Assembly (NCBI GenBank): GCA_036268995.1
Contig: DATATB010000158.1
Span: 1-39,427, forward strand
DNA: 39,427 nucleotides
Direction of reading: 5' to 3'
Source of the DNA: DATATB01 sp036268995
Lineage (GTDB): Bacteria; Planctomycetota; Planctomycetia; Pirellulales; PNKZ01
Below, in pieces: positions 25,005 to 33,436 of this stretch. The translations under genes and the position numbers were made by a program. The notes below the pieces were generated by a model. The model saw only the letters and a list, made by a program, of their open reading frames with translations. It did not search any database and was not told where the DNA came from. Every line of letters begins with the position of its first letter. The first letter of the stretch is position 1.

Positions 25005-26036
25005 ATGCACGCCATGAACAAGCCGCTGTTGGCCATCACGCTGGGCGATCCGGCCGGTGTTGGGCCGGAGGTCATCGCCGGATTGTGGCCCGATCGCCGG
25101 CTGCACGAGCTCTGCCGGCCGTTGGCGATCGGCCATCCGGAGATTCTGCGGCGGGCAGTCGAGCTGTGGCAAACGAGGGCTCGCGTCGTCGAAATCGACT
25201 CGCCCGAGCAAGCGCGGCCGGCCGTCAATGCGATTCCGTGCCTGGCCGTCGGCGGGCCCGAGACGCTTCAAATCTGTCCGGCCACAGTGGATGCCCGGGC
25301 CGGCCAGGCGGCGTATGAAGCGCTGGTGCTGGCGGCAAACTTGGCGCTCGCCGGCCGAATCGATGGCCTGGTGACGGCGCCGTTGAACAAGGCGGCCTTG
25401 TGGGAGGCCGGCCACCATTACCCAGGTCATACGGAACTGCTGGCCGAACTGTGCGGCGTGCGCGACTTTGCCATGATGCTCTATCTGCCGCCCGATGCGG
25501 GGCTGGCCGCCACGGCGGGTTTGGGAGTCGTGCACGTGACGCTGCACATGGCCCTGCGCGACGCGCTGGCCGCACTCAGCACGCCCGCCGTGGTCGCCAA
25601 GATCCGCCTGGCCGACCAGATCATGCGCACGCTCAAGGGCGCGCGCCCCAGCATCGGCGTGGCCGCCGTCAATCCGCATGCCGGCGAAAGCGGTTTGTTC
25701 GGCGATGAAGAATCTCGCATCATCGAACCGGCCGTGGCCGAAGCACATGCGGCTGGGATCGACGCCGTCGGGCCGCTGCCGGCCGACACGCTCATGGTGC
25801 GGGCCGCCGCCGGCGACTTCGACGCCGTCGTCGCCATGTATCACGACCAGGGACACATTGCCCTGAAGCTGCTGGGCATGCACCGCGCCGTCAATGTAAC
25901 GCTGGGCCTGCCGATCGTGCGCACCAGCGTGGCCCACGGCACGGCTTTCGACCTGGCCTGGCAGAAGAAGGCCAACACCAGCAGCATGCTCGAGGCCGTC
26001 CGCGTCGCCGCGCAGTTAGCCGGCTGGCGGCAGTAA
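25005..26036 (+). CDS. pdxA: 4-hydroxythreonine-4-phosphate dehydrogenase
   Basis: The product has 343 residues. PdxA oxidises 4-phosphohydroxy-L-threonine with NAD in the DXP-dependent route to pyridoxal phosphate. Conserved parts are ITLGDPAGVGPEV, HYPGHTELLAEL (metal His), NPHAGESGLFGDEE and MYHDQGHIALKLLG (metal ligands). An ATG three codons later (MNKPLLAITLGD) is an equally good start. The last 21 bp overlap the convergent gene at 26016. PdxJ is not in the window. Confidence 0.94.
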   Translation: MHAMNKPLLAITLGDPAGVGPEVIAGLWPDRRLHELCRPLAIGHPEILRRAVELWQTRARVVEIDSPEQARPAVNAIPCLAVGGPETLQICPATVDARAGQAAYEALVLAANLALAGRIDGLVTAPLNKAALWEAGHHYPGHTELLAELCGVRDFAMMLYLPPDAGLAATAGLGVVHVTLHMALRDALAALSTPAVVAKIRLADQIMRTLKGARPSIGVAAVNPHAGESGLFGDEESRIIEPAVAEAHAAGIDAVGPLPADTLMVRAAAGDFDAVVAMYHDQGHIALKLLGMHRAVNVTLGLPIVRTSVAHGTAFDLAWQKKANTSSMLEAVRVAAQLAGWRQ

Positions 26037-27029
26037 ACCGGCGATGAACTCGTCGGTGATGTCGATGATCGGAGTCGTACCCGGCTGGTAGCTGAACAGC
26101 GTTTGTTCCAGCCGCACGTTGCACTGCACATCGTACAGTTCGATCACCAGGAGCACTTTGTAGTGGTCGCCGATGGTGCGGCGATATTCGACGCGATACG
26201 GAAAATAGTCAGTGCAGCCCAGCGCCAGAACCACGTGGTCGGGCACCTGCTCGGGCACCTGGTTCCAATCGATCGGGCGGCCCGCCTTGGCCGCCTCTTG
26301 CTGGTCGGGGGCGAGCATCGCGAGCACGGCCGGCGTCCAATCTCCGCGAACCGTAAAGACCGGCGTGTCGCCGAGCTGCGTCTTGTTCAGTCTCGAAAAG
26401 CCAAAGCCCCGATCCAGGCTGCTAACCAGCTTCGGCAGTCCCCCCATCGCCGCCAGGCCCATCTGGCCGAGAGCCTGGCCGCTCGCCGGCGATTTCGTCT
26501 GCGCCGCTCGCTCGGCGGTTACCACACGGGCGAGCTCGACGCGGCTGAGCGTCGTGGCCGGCGGCTTACGCCGATTGATCCAGAGGTATTTGCCATCGGC
26601 GATTTGCTGCACGCTGACGATCGCATCGCCCACTTGCAGCTTGGTATCCCAGCGCAGGCGATTGCTGGCTCCCGCAAGCTGGCGATATTCGCCATTGCCC
26701 AAGATGCGTTTGCCGAAGATTTCGCCGCGACAACGCATGCGGCAGGAAATCGAGGTGTACCGTGTGAGCCGCGCGGCAGCCTCGCGCACCACTTGTTGGG
26801 CCGCGTCGCTGCGGCCGGATTTGGTAGCCACAACAGGTGCGACTCGGGGGGCGTTCGGTTCAGCGTCGATCGAGCCGATCAAAGCCGCCAACCCCACCAG
26901 CAGCGCTAGCACGCCCCGCCGCAGCGCCGTTGCCGGTATCGCCGTTCGGAGCTGAATCCAACCGGCAAGCGTGGCCCGAACCGACGCATCGGCAGGCGGA
27001 CCCCACAAGCTAGGCAAGATGTGCTTCAT
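26016..27029 (-). CDS. Exported LolA-like-fold protein, unknown role
   Basis: The product is about 337 residues from the ATG at 27029; no Shine-Dalgarno sequence is seen and an upstream in-frame start would add 33 unconvincing residues. A hydrophobic segment near residues 35-55 (GVLALLVGLAALIGSI) acts as signal or anchor. The core from about 75 (REAAARLTRYTSISCRMRCRGEIFGKRILGNGEYRQL, then LRWDTKLQVG, SVQQIADGKYLWINR) has the strand pattern of LolA/LppX-type lipoprotein-sorting domains. The assignment is structural guesswork from strand spacing. It overlaps the pdxA 3' end by 21 bp. Confidence 0.75.
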   Translation of the reverse strand: MKHILPSLWGPPADASVRATLAGWIQLRTAIPATALRRGVLALLVGLAALIGSIDAEPNAPRVAPVVATKSGRSDAAQQVVREAAARLTRYTSISCRMRCRGEIFGKRILGNGEYRQLAGASNRLRWDTKLQVGDAIVSVQQIADGKYLWINRRKPPATTLSRVELARVVTAERAAQTKSPASGQALGQMGLAAMGGLPKLVSSLDRGFGFSRLNKTQLGDTPVFTVRGDWTPAVLAMLAPDQQEAAKAGRPIDWNQVPEQVPDHVVLALGCTDYFPYRVEYRRTIGDHYKVLLVIELYDVQCNVRLEQTLFSYQPGTTPIIDITDEFIAGLLPPAG

Positions 27030-27333
27030 TGTGGGGTTTTGACGGATTTGCCAAAGAATCGCGTTATATCGAGCCGACCAATACCCCTTAGAGGGCGGCG
27101 GCCGCGCTTCGGCGGTCTGTCGCCGCACAAAAACACGGCCGCGAACACGGCCGATCGAAAGGGATTTTGAGGGGCTGATTGTAAAGGGGGGCCCTGTACC
27201 GGGTCCACGGCAATCGCTTGAGGCTTCTGGCGGATTCGTTTTCCGCCAGCCGCTTGGGGATCAGCCGCCGCCGGCTCGCCATCGCCGGCCGTTTTGCCTG
27301 GCGAGCGCGAAGCACAGGATCAAGGAAGACACG
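27030..27333. other. Divergent intergenic gap
   Basis: This 304-bp gap separates the LolA-like gene and the surface lipoprotein gene. The only structure seen is a hairpin with 8-bp arms CTGGCGGA (27227-27234) and TCCGCCAG (27242-27249). No clear promoter boxes or coding signal. Confidence 0.45.
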
Positions 27334-28512
27334 ATGAAATACCATCTGGCCTTGTTAAGCGCGCTGGCAGTGGCCAGCGGTTGCGCGTTGCCTTTCAAAA
27401 ACAACCTGCCGCCGGCCGACCAGATCATGCATCCTGGCCCGGGCGTGGATGGCCCCGGCCCGGGCGTGATGATGTACGCCCCGCCGGCTCCACCCCAGTT
27501 GGTGCAAAGCTCGCAAATTGCCTTCGTTGGGCCCGAAGGCATGATGGTGCAGTGGGACGCCTATTCGCCCGGCCAGTTTGATTCCGAGCCGCTGGTCACG
27601 CCCGGCCGGTACAACTTCGGGCAGGCCGCCATCTACCGTTTGAAGCTCACGAACATCCCGGGCCGCCCCGGTGTTGAGTTGTATCCAACGCTCGAAATCG
27701 GGCCGGCCACTCCGCGCACCGAGCCTTATCTGACGCACAACCCAATCCCCTTCCAGTTGACGGAAGAGGATTTCGACCAGATTCTCAGCGGCAACTTCGT
27801 CACCAAGGTGATCTACCTGCCGGATGCCGAGTACCAGGAGTTGGCCCTGGCGGGCGTGGAAACGCTCGTGAGCACGCGGCTCGATCCGGGCGTCGACCCG
27901 ATTGTCGAGGCCGATCGCCGCGGCACGATCATGGCAATCATCCGCGTGGGCAATATCGATCTCGAAGTGCCTGGTTCCGGAGGCGGCGGCGGTGGGCCGT
28001 TGCCGATGACCGGCCCGGCGCCGTGCTGCCCGCCCGGCTTGGCCGGCGGTCCGATGTGCGGACCGGGCGGCATGGGTGGCGGCCCGATGATGGGTGGCGG
28101 CCCGATGATGGGCGGAGGTCCCATGATGGGTGGCGCTCCAATGATGGCCGGGCCAGGCATGGTTGCCGGCATGACCGCTCCGCAGTATGGCATGCCGATC
28201 ACCGGCACGCCGATCGGGCTGCCCGGCCCTCCGCACGTGCCGCTAGGTGTGCCGGCCGGCTTGCAGAAGCACGTGGTGAAGAACCACACGTTCATGCACA
28301 TCCCGGAGCCGGTGGAAAAGGTGAAGATCCATGTCAAGCAAACGCCGGGTATGAGCTATCCGCAGCCGGCCAAGCGGGTCTACATCCAAGAGCATGCCAA
28401 GACGCCCTGGTGGCCGTTCCATCAGCCCATGGCTGATCGCCACCAAGCGGTGAACACGCAGACGAACTATGCGATGCCGGCCGGTGCTGCCTGCGTCACG
28501 GATGGCCCGTAA
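27334..28512 (+). CDS. Planctomycete surface lipoprotein with Gly/Met repeats
   Basis: The product has 392 residues. The N-terminus ends in a lipobox, VASGC (C17), so it is probably a lipoprotein. Residues about 60-210 form a domain shared with the next gene: IYRLKLTNIPGRPGVELYPTLE, PIPFQLTEEDFDQILSGNFVTKVIYL and DRRGTIMAIIRVG. A low-complexity tract of GGGPMM units follows (about 240-275), then a region of PVEKVKIHVKQTPGMSYPQPAK. Function is unknown; the location is inferred as the outer envelope. A strong hairpin follows 13 bp after the stop. Confidence 0.85.
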   Translation: MKYHLALLSALAVASGCALPFKNNLPPADQIMHPGPGVDGPGPGVMMYAPPAPPQLVQSSQIAFVGPEGMMVQWDAYSPGQFDSEPLVTPGRYNFGQAAIYRLKLTNIPGRPGVELYPTLEIGPATPRTEPYLTHNPIPFQLTEEDFDQILSGNFVTKVIYLPDAEYQELALAGVETLVSTRLDPGVDPIVEADRRGTIMAIIRVGNIDLEVPGSGGGGGGPLPMTGPAPCCPPGLAGGPMCGPGGMGGGPMMGGGPMMGGGPMMGGAPMMAGPGMVAGMTAPQYGMPITGTPIGLPGPPHVPLGVPAGLQKHVVKNHTFMHIPEPVEKVKIHVKQTPGMSYPQPAKRVYIQEHAKTPWWPFHQPMADRHQAVNTQTNYAMPAGAACVTDGP

Positions 28513-28524
28513 TAGCACGAGGTT

Positions 28525-28554
28525 GCCCTCCGGCTCGCTCGCGAGCCGGAGGGC
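28525..28554 (+). terminator. Candidate terminator after the surface lipoprotein gene
   Basis: Perfect 13-bp arms GCCCTCCGGCTCG / CGAGCCGGAGGGC with a 4-base loop (CTCG), followed by TCTCTGTT. The T-run is broken, so termination may be partial. Confidence 0.65.
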
Positions 28555-28625
28555 TCTCTGTTGATTCGCGCCATCGGAAACTTTCGCCGTCATGAGCTGG
28601 CTCGCTCGCGGGCCGTAAGAGCAGC

Positions 28626-29354
28626 ATGTCTCAACCACTGGCCAGCGCCCGATTTTTGCAAGCTCGCCGTGGTGCGGTCGGCGCTGGCTGGATGGCACTG
28701 AGCATTGTATTCTCGATCGCCGCCGGACAGGTCGCGGCGCAAACGCCTTCGCCCGCCTTTCGGCCGCCGATGCCGATCTGCTACCAGGCGGTCGAGTTCA
28801 TCGGGCCACCAGGCACGCAACTCTCGGTAGCCGCCCAAGGCGCATTTCTCGAGCCGCAGCCTTTGCCGCAGGTCGCGAGTTTGCTTGTCGGTCCGCTGTA
28901 TCGCATTCGCATCACCGGCCTGACCGGAGAAGCGGGCCGCGAAGTCTTTCCCACCGTCGAACTGATCGATCGCTTGTGTCCTCCGCCGGGCCAAGAGCTG
29001 AAATTCCCGATTCCCATCGAACTGACTGAAGACGATCTGCAACTGGCGCTATCGGGCCATTTCGTCACGCGCGTGATTTACGTCGAGGATCCGGCCCTGG
29101 CACTGCCGGCCGTGGGCGATCCCGAGCATCCGAGCTGGTTCGATATCGGGCCGGGCCTCGATCCGTTGAAAGAAGCGAAGCATTGGGGCCGGCCGATCGC
29201 CATTCTGCGCATGGGCGGCCGCTTGCCCGACAGCACGCGTGGGCCTGACATGCACTTCCTGGCTGGCTGCCCGCCGGTTGTGCTGCATGGCCAGCCTCGA
29301 CGCGCGCCAATCGCAACCGCTGCGGCCACCAGCGCCCCGGGTGCCAAGCCATGA
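28626..29354 (+). CDS. Exported paralogue of the upstream surface lipoprotein
   Basis: The product has 242 residues. An N-terminal signal (GAVGAGWMALSIVFSIAAG) ends near QVAAQ. The rest aligns by eye with residues 60-210 of the protein at 27334: YRIRITGLTGEAGREVFPTVE, PIPIELTEDDLQLALSGHFVTRVIY and GRPIAILRMGG. It lacks the Gly/Met tract and the lipobox cysteine. The last four bases (ATGA) overlap the start of the DUF11 gene, showing translational coupling. Confidence 0.82.
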   Translation: MSQPLASARFLQARRGAVGAGWMALSIVFSIAAGQVAAQTPSPAFRPPMPICYQAVEFIGPPGTQLSVAAQGAFLEPQPLPQVASLLVGPLYRIRITGLTGEAGREVFPTVELIDRLCPPPGQELKFPIPIELTEDDLQLALSGHFVTRVIYVEDPALALPAVGDPEHPSWFDIGPGLDPLKEAKHWGRPIAILRMGGRLPDSTRGPDMHFLAGCPPVVLHGQPRRAPIATAAATSAPGAKP

Positions 29355-30532
29355 CGTTGCGGCGCGAGAACTCATCGGGTTGCATCGGCCGACAAATGGC
29401 AACGGTCGCGATGATCGCGCTGCTGCTGTGTTCGTGCCAATCCGTCATGCCGCCCATCCCGGGCCAGCAAGCGCCGGACTCCCCTGCCCCGCCGGCCAGC
29501 GACGCGGCTGCCGCGACTGACAGCCGCGGCATTGTGCCCGAGCGTGTGCCGAATCTTGGGCCGAATGTTCCGCTTTGTCCGGGCCCGCTGCCAATCCCCT
29601 ACGACGTTAAATGCACCGCCTGCGCCAGCGACGAATTGCTGTGCGACGGCGGCGATCATCATCTGCCGGTGATGGTCTCGCCCGAGTGGCGGCTGTATGG
29701 GCTTGATCCGCAAGATACGGTGATGCACTTCGACACGCTCGATGGCCGCACGCTGGTCGAGCCCTCGAATTGTGTCTGCTTGTATGCTCCGCGCTTCGGC
29801 GCGGTTCGCAGCGTCACCAGGTTGGCCGGCAGTGAACAGATCGACGTGCCCAACGGCATGATGCTGCCCGTGGTTGCGGCACGGCAGCAAGAGCTGAAAA
29901 TCCCCGCCACGAGCCTGCAACGTTACCAGGCGCGAGGCGAAGTCGGCCGGCGGCTGCCCGAGGATTTTGTCGTCGGGGTCAATCCCGTTCCCGTCTCCAG
30001 CATGTTGCGGCTCGTCGGGTTCCAGGACACTTTTCTGCCGTTTGAAAACCTGCGGGTGATTCGCCAAGGCATTTACGAGAGCGACGAAAAGGCGCGGCTG
30101 GCCCAGGCGATCGAGGCGGCCATTGTGTGGACCGACGTGCAGGCCCTGCAGGTCACGATCCGCGGCGAGGCGGCCGTGGCATTGACCGGCGACCAGCGAG
30201 CCCAGGCCACGTACACGATCAAAGATCTCCGCAAGCCCTGCCTGCGGGTCATCAAAGTGGCTTCGACCCAAACGGCCCGACCCGGCGATACGGTGGACTT
30301 TACCATCCGCTTCGATAACCTGGGCGAGCAGCCGCTGGGCAATCTCGTGCTAGTCGATCATCTGACGACGCGGCTGGAATATGTGCCCGGCAGTGCCCAA
30401 TCGAGTGTCGAGACGCATTTCACGGCTGCTCCGGCCGGCGACGGCAAGACCGCCGTGCTGCGTTGGGAAGTTGAAGAGCCGCTCGAGCCCGGCCACGGCG
30501 GCCTGGTGCGCTTCCGCTGCCGCGTGTTGTAG
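29351..30532 (+). CDS. DUF11-domain lipoprotein of the envelope cluster
   Basis: The product has 393 residues. A lipobox LLCSC (C29) ends a hydrophobic leader. The middle part holds cysteine motifs (KCTACASDELLCDGG, CVCLYAPRFG) and the C-terminus (about 290-393) is a DUF11/TIGR01451 immunoglobulin-like repeat: RVIKVASTQTARPGDTVDFT, then RFDNLGEQPLGNLVLVDHL and RLEYVPGS. Such repeats occur in large bacterial surface proteins. It starts on the ATGA overlap with the paralogue gene, so the two are co-expressed. The presence of three linked exported genes suggests one envelope structure (inference). Confidence 0.85.
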   Translation: MTLRRENSSGCIGRQMATVAMIALLLCSCQSVMPPIPGQQAPDSPAPPASDAAAATDSRGIVPERVPNLGPNVPLCPGPLPIPYDVKCTACASDELLCDGGDHHLPVMVSPEWRLYGLDPQDTVMHFDTLDGRTLVEPSNCVCLYAPRFGAVRSVTRLAGSEQIDVPNGMMLPVVAARQQELKIPATSLQRYQARGEVGRRLPEDFVVGVNPVPVSSMLRLVGFQDTFLPFENLRVIRQGIYESDEKARLAQAIEAAIVWTDVQALQVTIRGEAAVALTGDQRAQATYTIKDLRKPCLRVIKVASTQTARPGDTVDFTIRFDNLGEQPLGNLVLVDHLTTRLEYVPGSAQSSVETHFTAAPAGDGKTAVLRWEVEEPLEPGHGGLVRFRCRVL

Positions 30533-30636
30533 GCACTGCTGGCAGGCGAGCGTGATTGCCCTTGTCGGCCGCGGGTGCCGGCATTACAAGCGTGCTTCGC
30601 TTGAATGCCTCCCCCCTGCCCCGGCTGCCGGCGGAA

Positions 30637-31980
30637 ATGTCTGAAACTTTCCTGTGTCCTGGTGAGTCGCAGCCCGTCGGCCGGGCGATCCACCTGGCGC
30701 GGTTGGCCAGCTATTACGCCGCCTGCCGCACCTGCCAGCATCGGCATGAAACCGGCCTGCTGTCGCTGGCCGTTCGCAGGCGGCTCGAGCAGTGCGAGAG
30801 CTTGCCACCGCGCGGACCGGAATTTCATGCCGAAGGCGTGCAAGGCGTTTATCACAATCAGTTGACGGTGGCCGCCATGCGGCGACTGGCTGCCGCCTTC
30901 GGACTCGTGCTGCGTGAGCGGCTGGCCGAGCTGCACCCCGCGCCGCGCGATCCCGTCGTGGTGCTTGCTGGCGATGGCCGGCCAATCACGCCCGAGTTTC
31001 TGGCAGCCGCCGCCGAAGGGCTGCGGTACTGCGGTTGCCATGTACGCGAAACTTCGTCGGCGACGTCGGCCATGCTGGCTTTCGCCCAGCAGCAACAGCG
31101 AGCCGACGGCGGTCTGCTGCTAGGAAATCCGGCCGATCGCTCGCACCTGGTGGGCGTCAAGTTTTGGGGCCCGGGCGCCCTGCCCTGGTCGCAAGGCCCC
31201 GAACTCAGCGCGATCGAACATCTGCACCAGGCGCCGATCAACCGGCCGACCCGGACGTCCGGCACCGCCTCGCGCGTGGCGATCGAGGCGGACTATCTCG
31301 CGGGCCTGGAAGGTTACTTCCATGCCTTACGGCCGCTGCGTTTTGTGCTGGATACGACTTCGTCGACCCTGCGCCGCTTATTGCGGCAGTTGATCGCACG
31401 CGTGGCTTGCGAGATCATCGAAGACGATGCCGAGCCAGGTAGGCCCGGCGAGCCGAGCCGGGCCGTTTCGCAAAGCAGCGCGATCCGCGCTCCCGGTGCC
31501 GCTCGGCTCGCGGCACCTACGGCCCGCCGGCTGGGCCGCCGGACGCTGGGCGCCGGTGCGGATTTTGGCTTGTGGATCGATGGCGATGGGGAAGCGGCCG
31601 TGATCGTCGACGAGCGCGGACGCGAAGTCCCGCCCGAGCGCCTGCTTCCGGTGCTCGCCCGACATCTGCAAAGCGAACAGCCGGGCGCGGCAATCGTCAT
31701 CGAGCCGAGCTCCACGCAGCCAGCTTCCGACGAGTTGCTCGGCGTGATCGACCATGCGAGCCTGGCAACCGATGCCACGCGCCGCGGCATGGCTGCGGCG
31801 ATGGCCGGCACGCAAGCGGTGCTCGGCGGCGGCCCCAGCGGCCGCTATTGGCTCCCCCCCTCCCCTGCCCCGGATGCCCTGCATTTGGTCGCGTTGCTGC
31901 TCACCCTGCTCAGCCGACGCGACTGGCCGCTCTCGGAAGTCATCGCCCGCAGCCTGGAGCCGGCCGGCTCATACCTGTAA
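30637..31980 (+). CDS. Phosphohexomutase-fold protein lacking catalytic residues
   Basis: The product has 447 residues. Overall layout follows phosphoglucomutase/phosphomannomutase: GVQGVYHNQLT, then AGDGRPITPEFLAAAAEGL (domain I), a domain II strand LRFVLDTTSSTLRRLL, WIDGDGEAAVIVDERG (domain III) and GGGPSGRYW with the domain IV start. Catalytic residues are altered: the phosphoserine loop TASHNP reads LLLGNPADRSH (160-170), the metal motif DGDxDR reads DGDGEA (315-320), and the sugar-binding GGExSGH reads GGGPSGR (397-403). An extra CRTCQHRH motif at 30-37 could bind zinc. The ATG at 30637 is preferred; the frame is open to 30556. It is probably not a working mutase. Confidence 0.8.
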   Translation: MSETFLCPGESQPVGRAIHLARLASYYAACRTCQHRHETGLLSLAVRRRLEQCESLPPRGPEFHAEGVQGVYHNQLTVAAMRRLAAAFGLVLRERLAELHPAPRDPVVVLAGDGRPITPEFLAAAAEGLRYCGCHVRETSSATSAMLAFAQQQQRADGGLLLGNPADRSHLVGVKFWGPGALPWSQGPELSAIEHLHQAPINRPTRTSGTASRVAIEADYLAGLEGYFHALRPLRFVLDTTSSTLRRLLRQLIARVACEIIEDDAEPGRPGEPSRAVSQSSAIRAPGAARLAAPTARRLGRRTLGAGADFGLWIDGDGEAAVIVDERGREVPPERLLPVLARHLQSEQPGAAIVIEPSSTQPASDELLGVIDHASLATDATRRGMAAAMAGTQAVLGGGPSGRYWLPPSPAPDALHLVALLLTLLSRRDWPLSEVIARSLEPAGSYL

Positions 31981-32003
31981 ATTAAGCGCGGCGCAATTTG
32001 GCC

Positions 32004-32030
32004 CATAAAGCCGCGACCGCTGGTCGCGGG
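32004..32030. repeat. Dispersed palindromic repeat copy before the aminotransferase gene
   Basis: CATAAAGCCGCGACCGCTGG followed by TCGCGGG, in the gap between the phosphohexomutase-like gene and the aminotransferase. Confidence 0.78.
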
Positions 32031-32070
32031 ATTGCGCGATTGCACCCACGATATTTTTTGGGGACTCCGC

Positions 32071-33177
32071 ATGCTTGCCGATCGCATGGCCCACTTCGAC
32101 AGCTCGGGCATCCGCAAGGTGTTCGACCTGGCGAGCAAGATGTCCGACCCAATCAACCTGTCCATTGGGCAGCCCGACTTCGACGTGCCCGAGCCGGTGC
32201 GCGAAGCGGCCATCGAGGCCATCGAATCTCGCAAGAACGGCTACTCGCCCACGCAGGGGGCCGCGGCCCTGCGCGACAAGCTGCAAGCCGCGATCGACGC
32301 CGAGTACGGCCACGCCGACCGCCGGTTGCTGGTGACCAGCGGCACGAGCGGCGGGCTGGCGCTGGCGATGTTGGCGCTGGTGAATCCCGGCGACGAAGTG
32401 ATATTTTTCGATCCGTACTTCGTGATGTACCAGTCGCTCGTGCACCTGGCCGGCGGCGTGCCGGTGGTCATCGACACCTATCCCGACTTCCGAGTCGATC
32501 TGGATCGCGTCGAAAAGGCCATCACGCCGCGCACCAAGCTGATTTTGTTCAACAGTCCGGCCAATCCCACCGGCGTGTCGGCCACGGCCGGCGAAGTGCA
32601 AGGGCTGGCCGAGCTGGCCCAGCGGCGCGGCGTGCAGTTGCTGAGCGACGAGATCTATCGCTTGTTCAACTACGACGCCCCGTTTGTTTCGCCGGCAAAG
32701 TTCAACGAGCAGACGCTGGTGATCGACGGCTTCAGCAAGTCGTACGGCATGACCGGCTGGCGGATCGGCTTTGCGCACGGGCCGGAAGCGATCATCACGG
32801 CCATGACCAAGCTGCAGCAATATACGTTTGTCTGCGCGCCGCATCCGCTGCAATGGGGCGCGGCCGCGGCGATGGACGTCGACATGAGCCGGCACATCGC
32901 CGATTACACGCGCAAGCGCGATCGCATCGCCGCCGGCCTGGCCGCTGCCGGCTACGAGCTCGTCGTGCCCGGCGGCGCGTTCTATGCGTTCCCTAAAGCG
33001 CCCTGGGGCACCGGCAGCGAGTTCGTGGCCGCGGCCATCGAGCGCGGCCTGCTCATCATTCCCGGCAACATCTTCAGCCGCCGCGACACGCACTTCCGGC
33101 TCTCGTACGCCGCCTCCGACGCCACCATCGAGCGCGGCCTCGACGTGCTGCGCGATTTAGCCCGACGCGGTAAATGA
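32071..33177 (+). CDS. Class I/II pyridoxal-phosphate aminotransferase
   Basis: The product has 368 residues. The fold-type I motifs are clear: NLSIGQPDFDVP, the NxxNPTG loop SPANPTGVS, the PLP-binding LLSDEIYRLF (D193, Y196), the Schiff-base lysine in DGFSKSYGMTGWRIG (K223) and R231. Best matches by pattern are aspartate/aromatic aminotransferase-like enzymes of subgroup I-gamma; the amino donor is not predictable. The ATG at 32071 follows GGGGAC; a TTG at 32032 would extend it into repeat sequence. Roles in amino-acid synthesis are likely. Confidence 0.9.
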   Translation: MLADRMAHFDSSGIRKVFDLASKMSDPINLSIGQPDFDVPEPVREAAIEAIESRKNGYSPTQGAAALRDKLQAAIDAEYGHADRRLLVTSGTSGGLALAMLALVNPGDEVIFFDPYFVMYQSLVHLAGGVPVVIDTYPDFRVDLDRVEKAITPRTKLILFNSPANPTGVSATAGEVQGLAELAQRRGVQLLSDEIYRLFNYDAPFVSPAKFNEQTLVIDGFSKSYGMTGWRIGFAHGPEAIITAMTKLQQYTFVCAPHPLQWGAAAAMDVDMSRHIADYTRKRDRIAAGLAAAGYELVVPGGAFYAFPKAPWGTGSEFVAAAIERGLLIIPGNIFSRRDTHFRLSYAASDATIERGLDVLRDLARRGK

Positions 33178-33201
33178 CAGCCGCGTGCTTTAGCGTCGTG
33201 G

Positions 33202-33309
33202 CAAAGTAGTAGGCACAGCCCTCTGTGCCGTAACCGCCGCGAGAAACGGTTCTCGCTTCGCCAATCGTCCGCTATCGGGCGACGGCTCACGGAGTGAGCC
33301 TGCTACTTT
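33202..33309. repeat. 108-bp repeat with terminal inverted repeats, copy 1
   Basis: It begins CAAAGTAGTAGGCACAG and ends GAGCCTGCTACTTT. The middle has a GAGAAACGGTTCTCGC hairpin and a CGACGGCTCACGGAGTGAGC hairpin. Copy 2 (34590-34699) has the same order with about 80-85 percent identity by eye. No open reading frame of note. Confidence 0.8.
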
Positions 33310-33436
33310 GGCTAATCCGTGCGCATCCCACCGAGCTTGGCAATTCCACGCTCCTTTCGCAATAATGCCATGTCGCGAAAGATAGCGAGGGCGGCGTGAT
33401 TTCACGATCCATTAGCCTTACACGGAGGTCTCGCCC

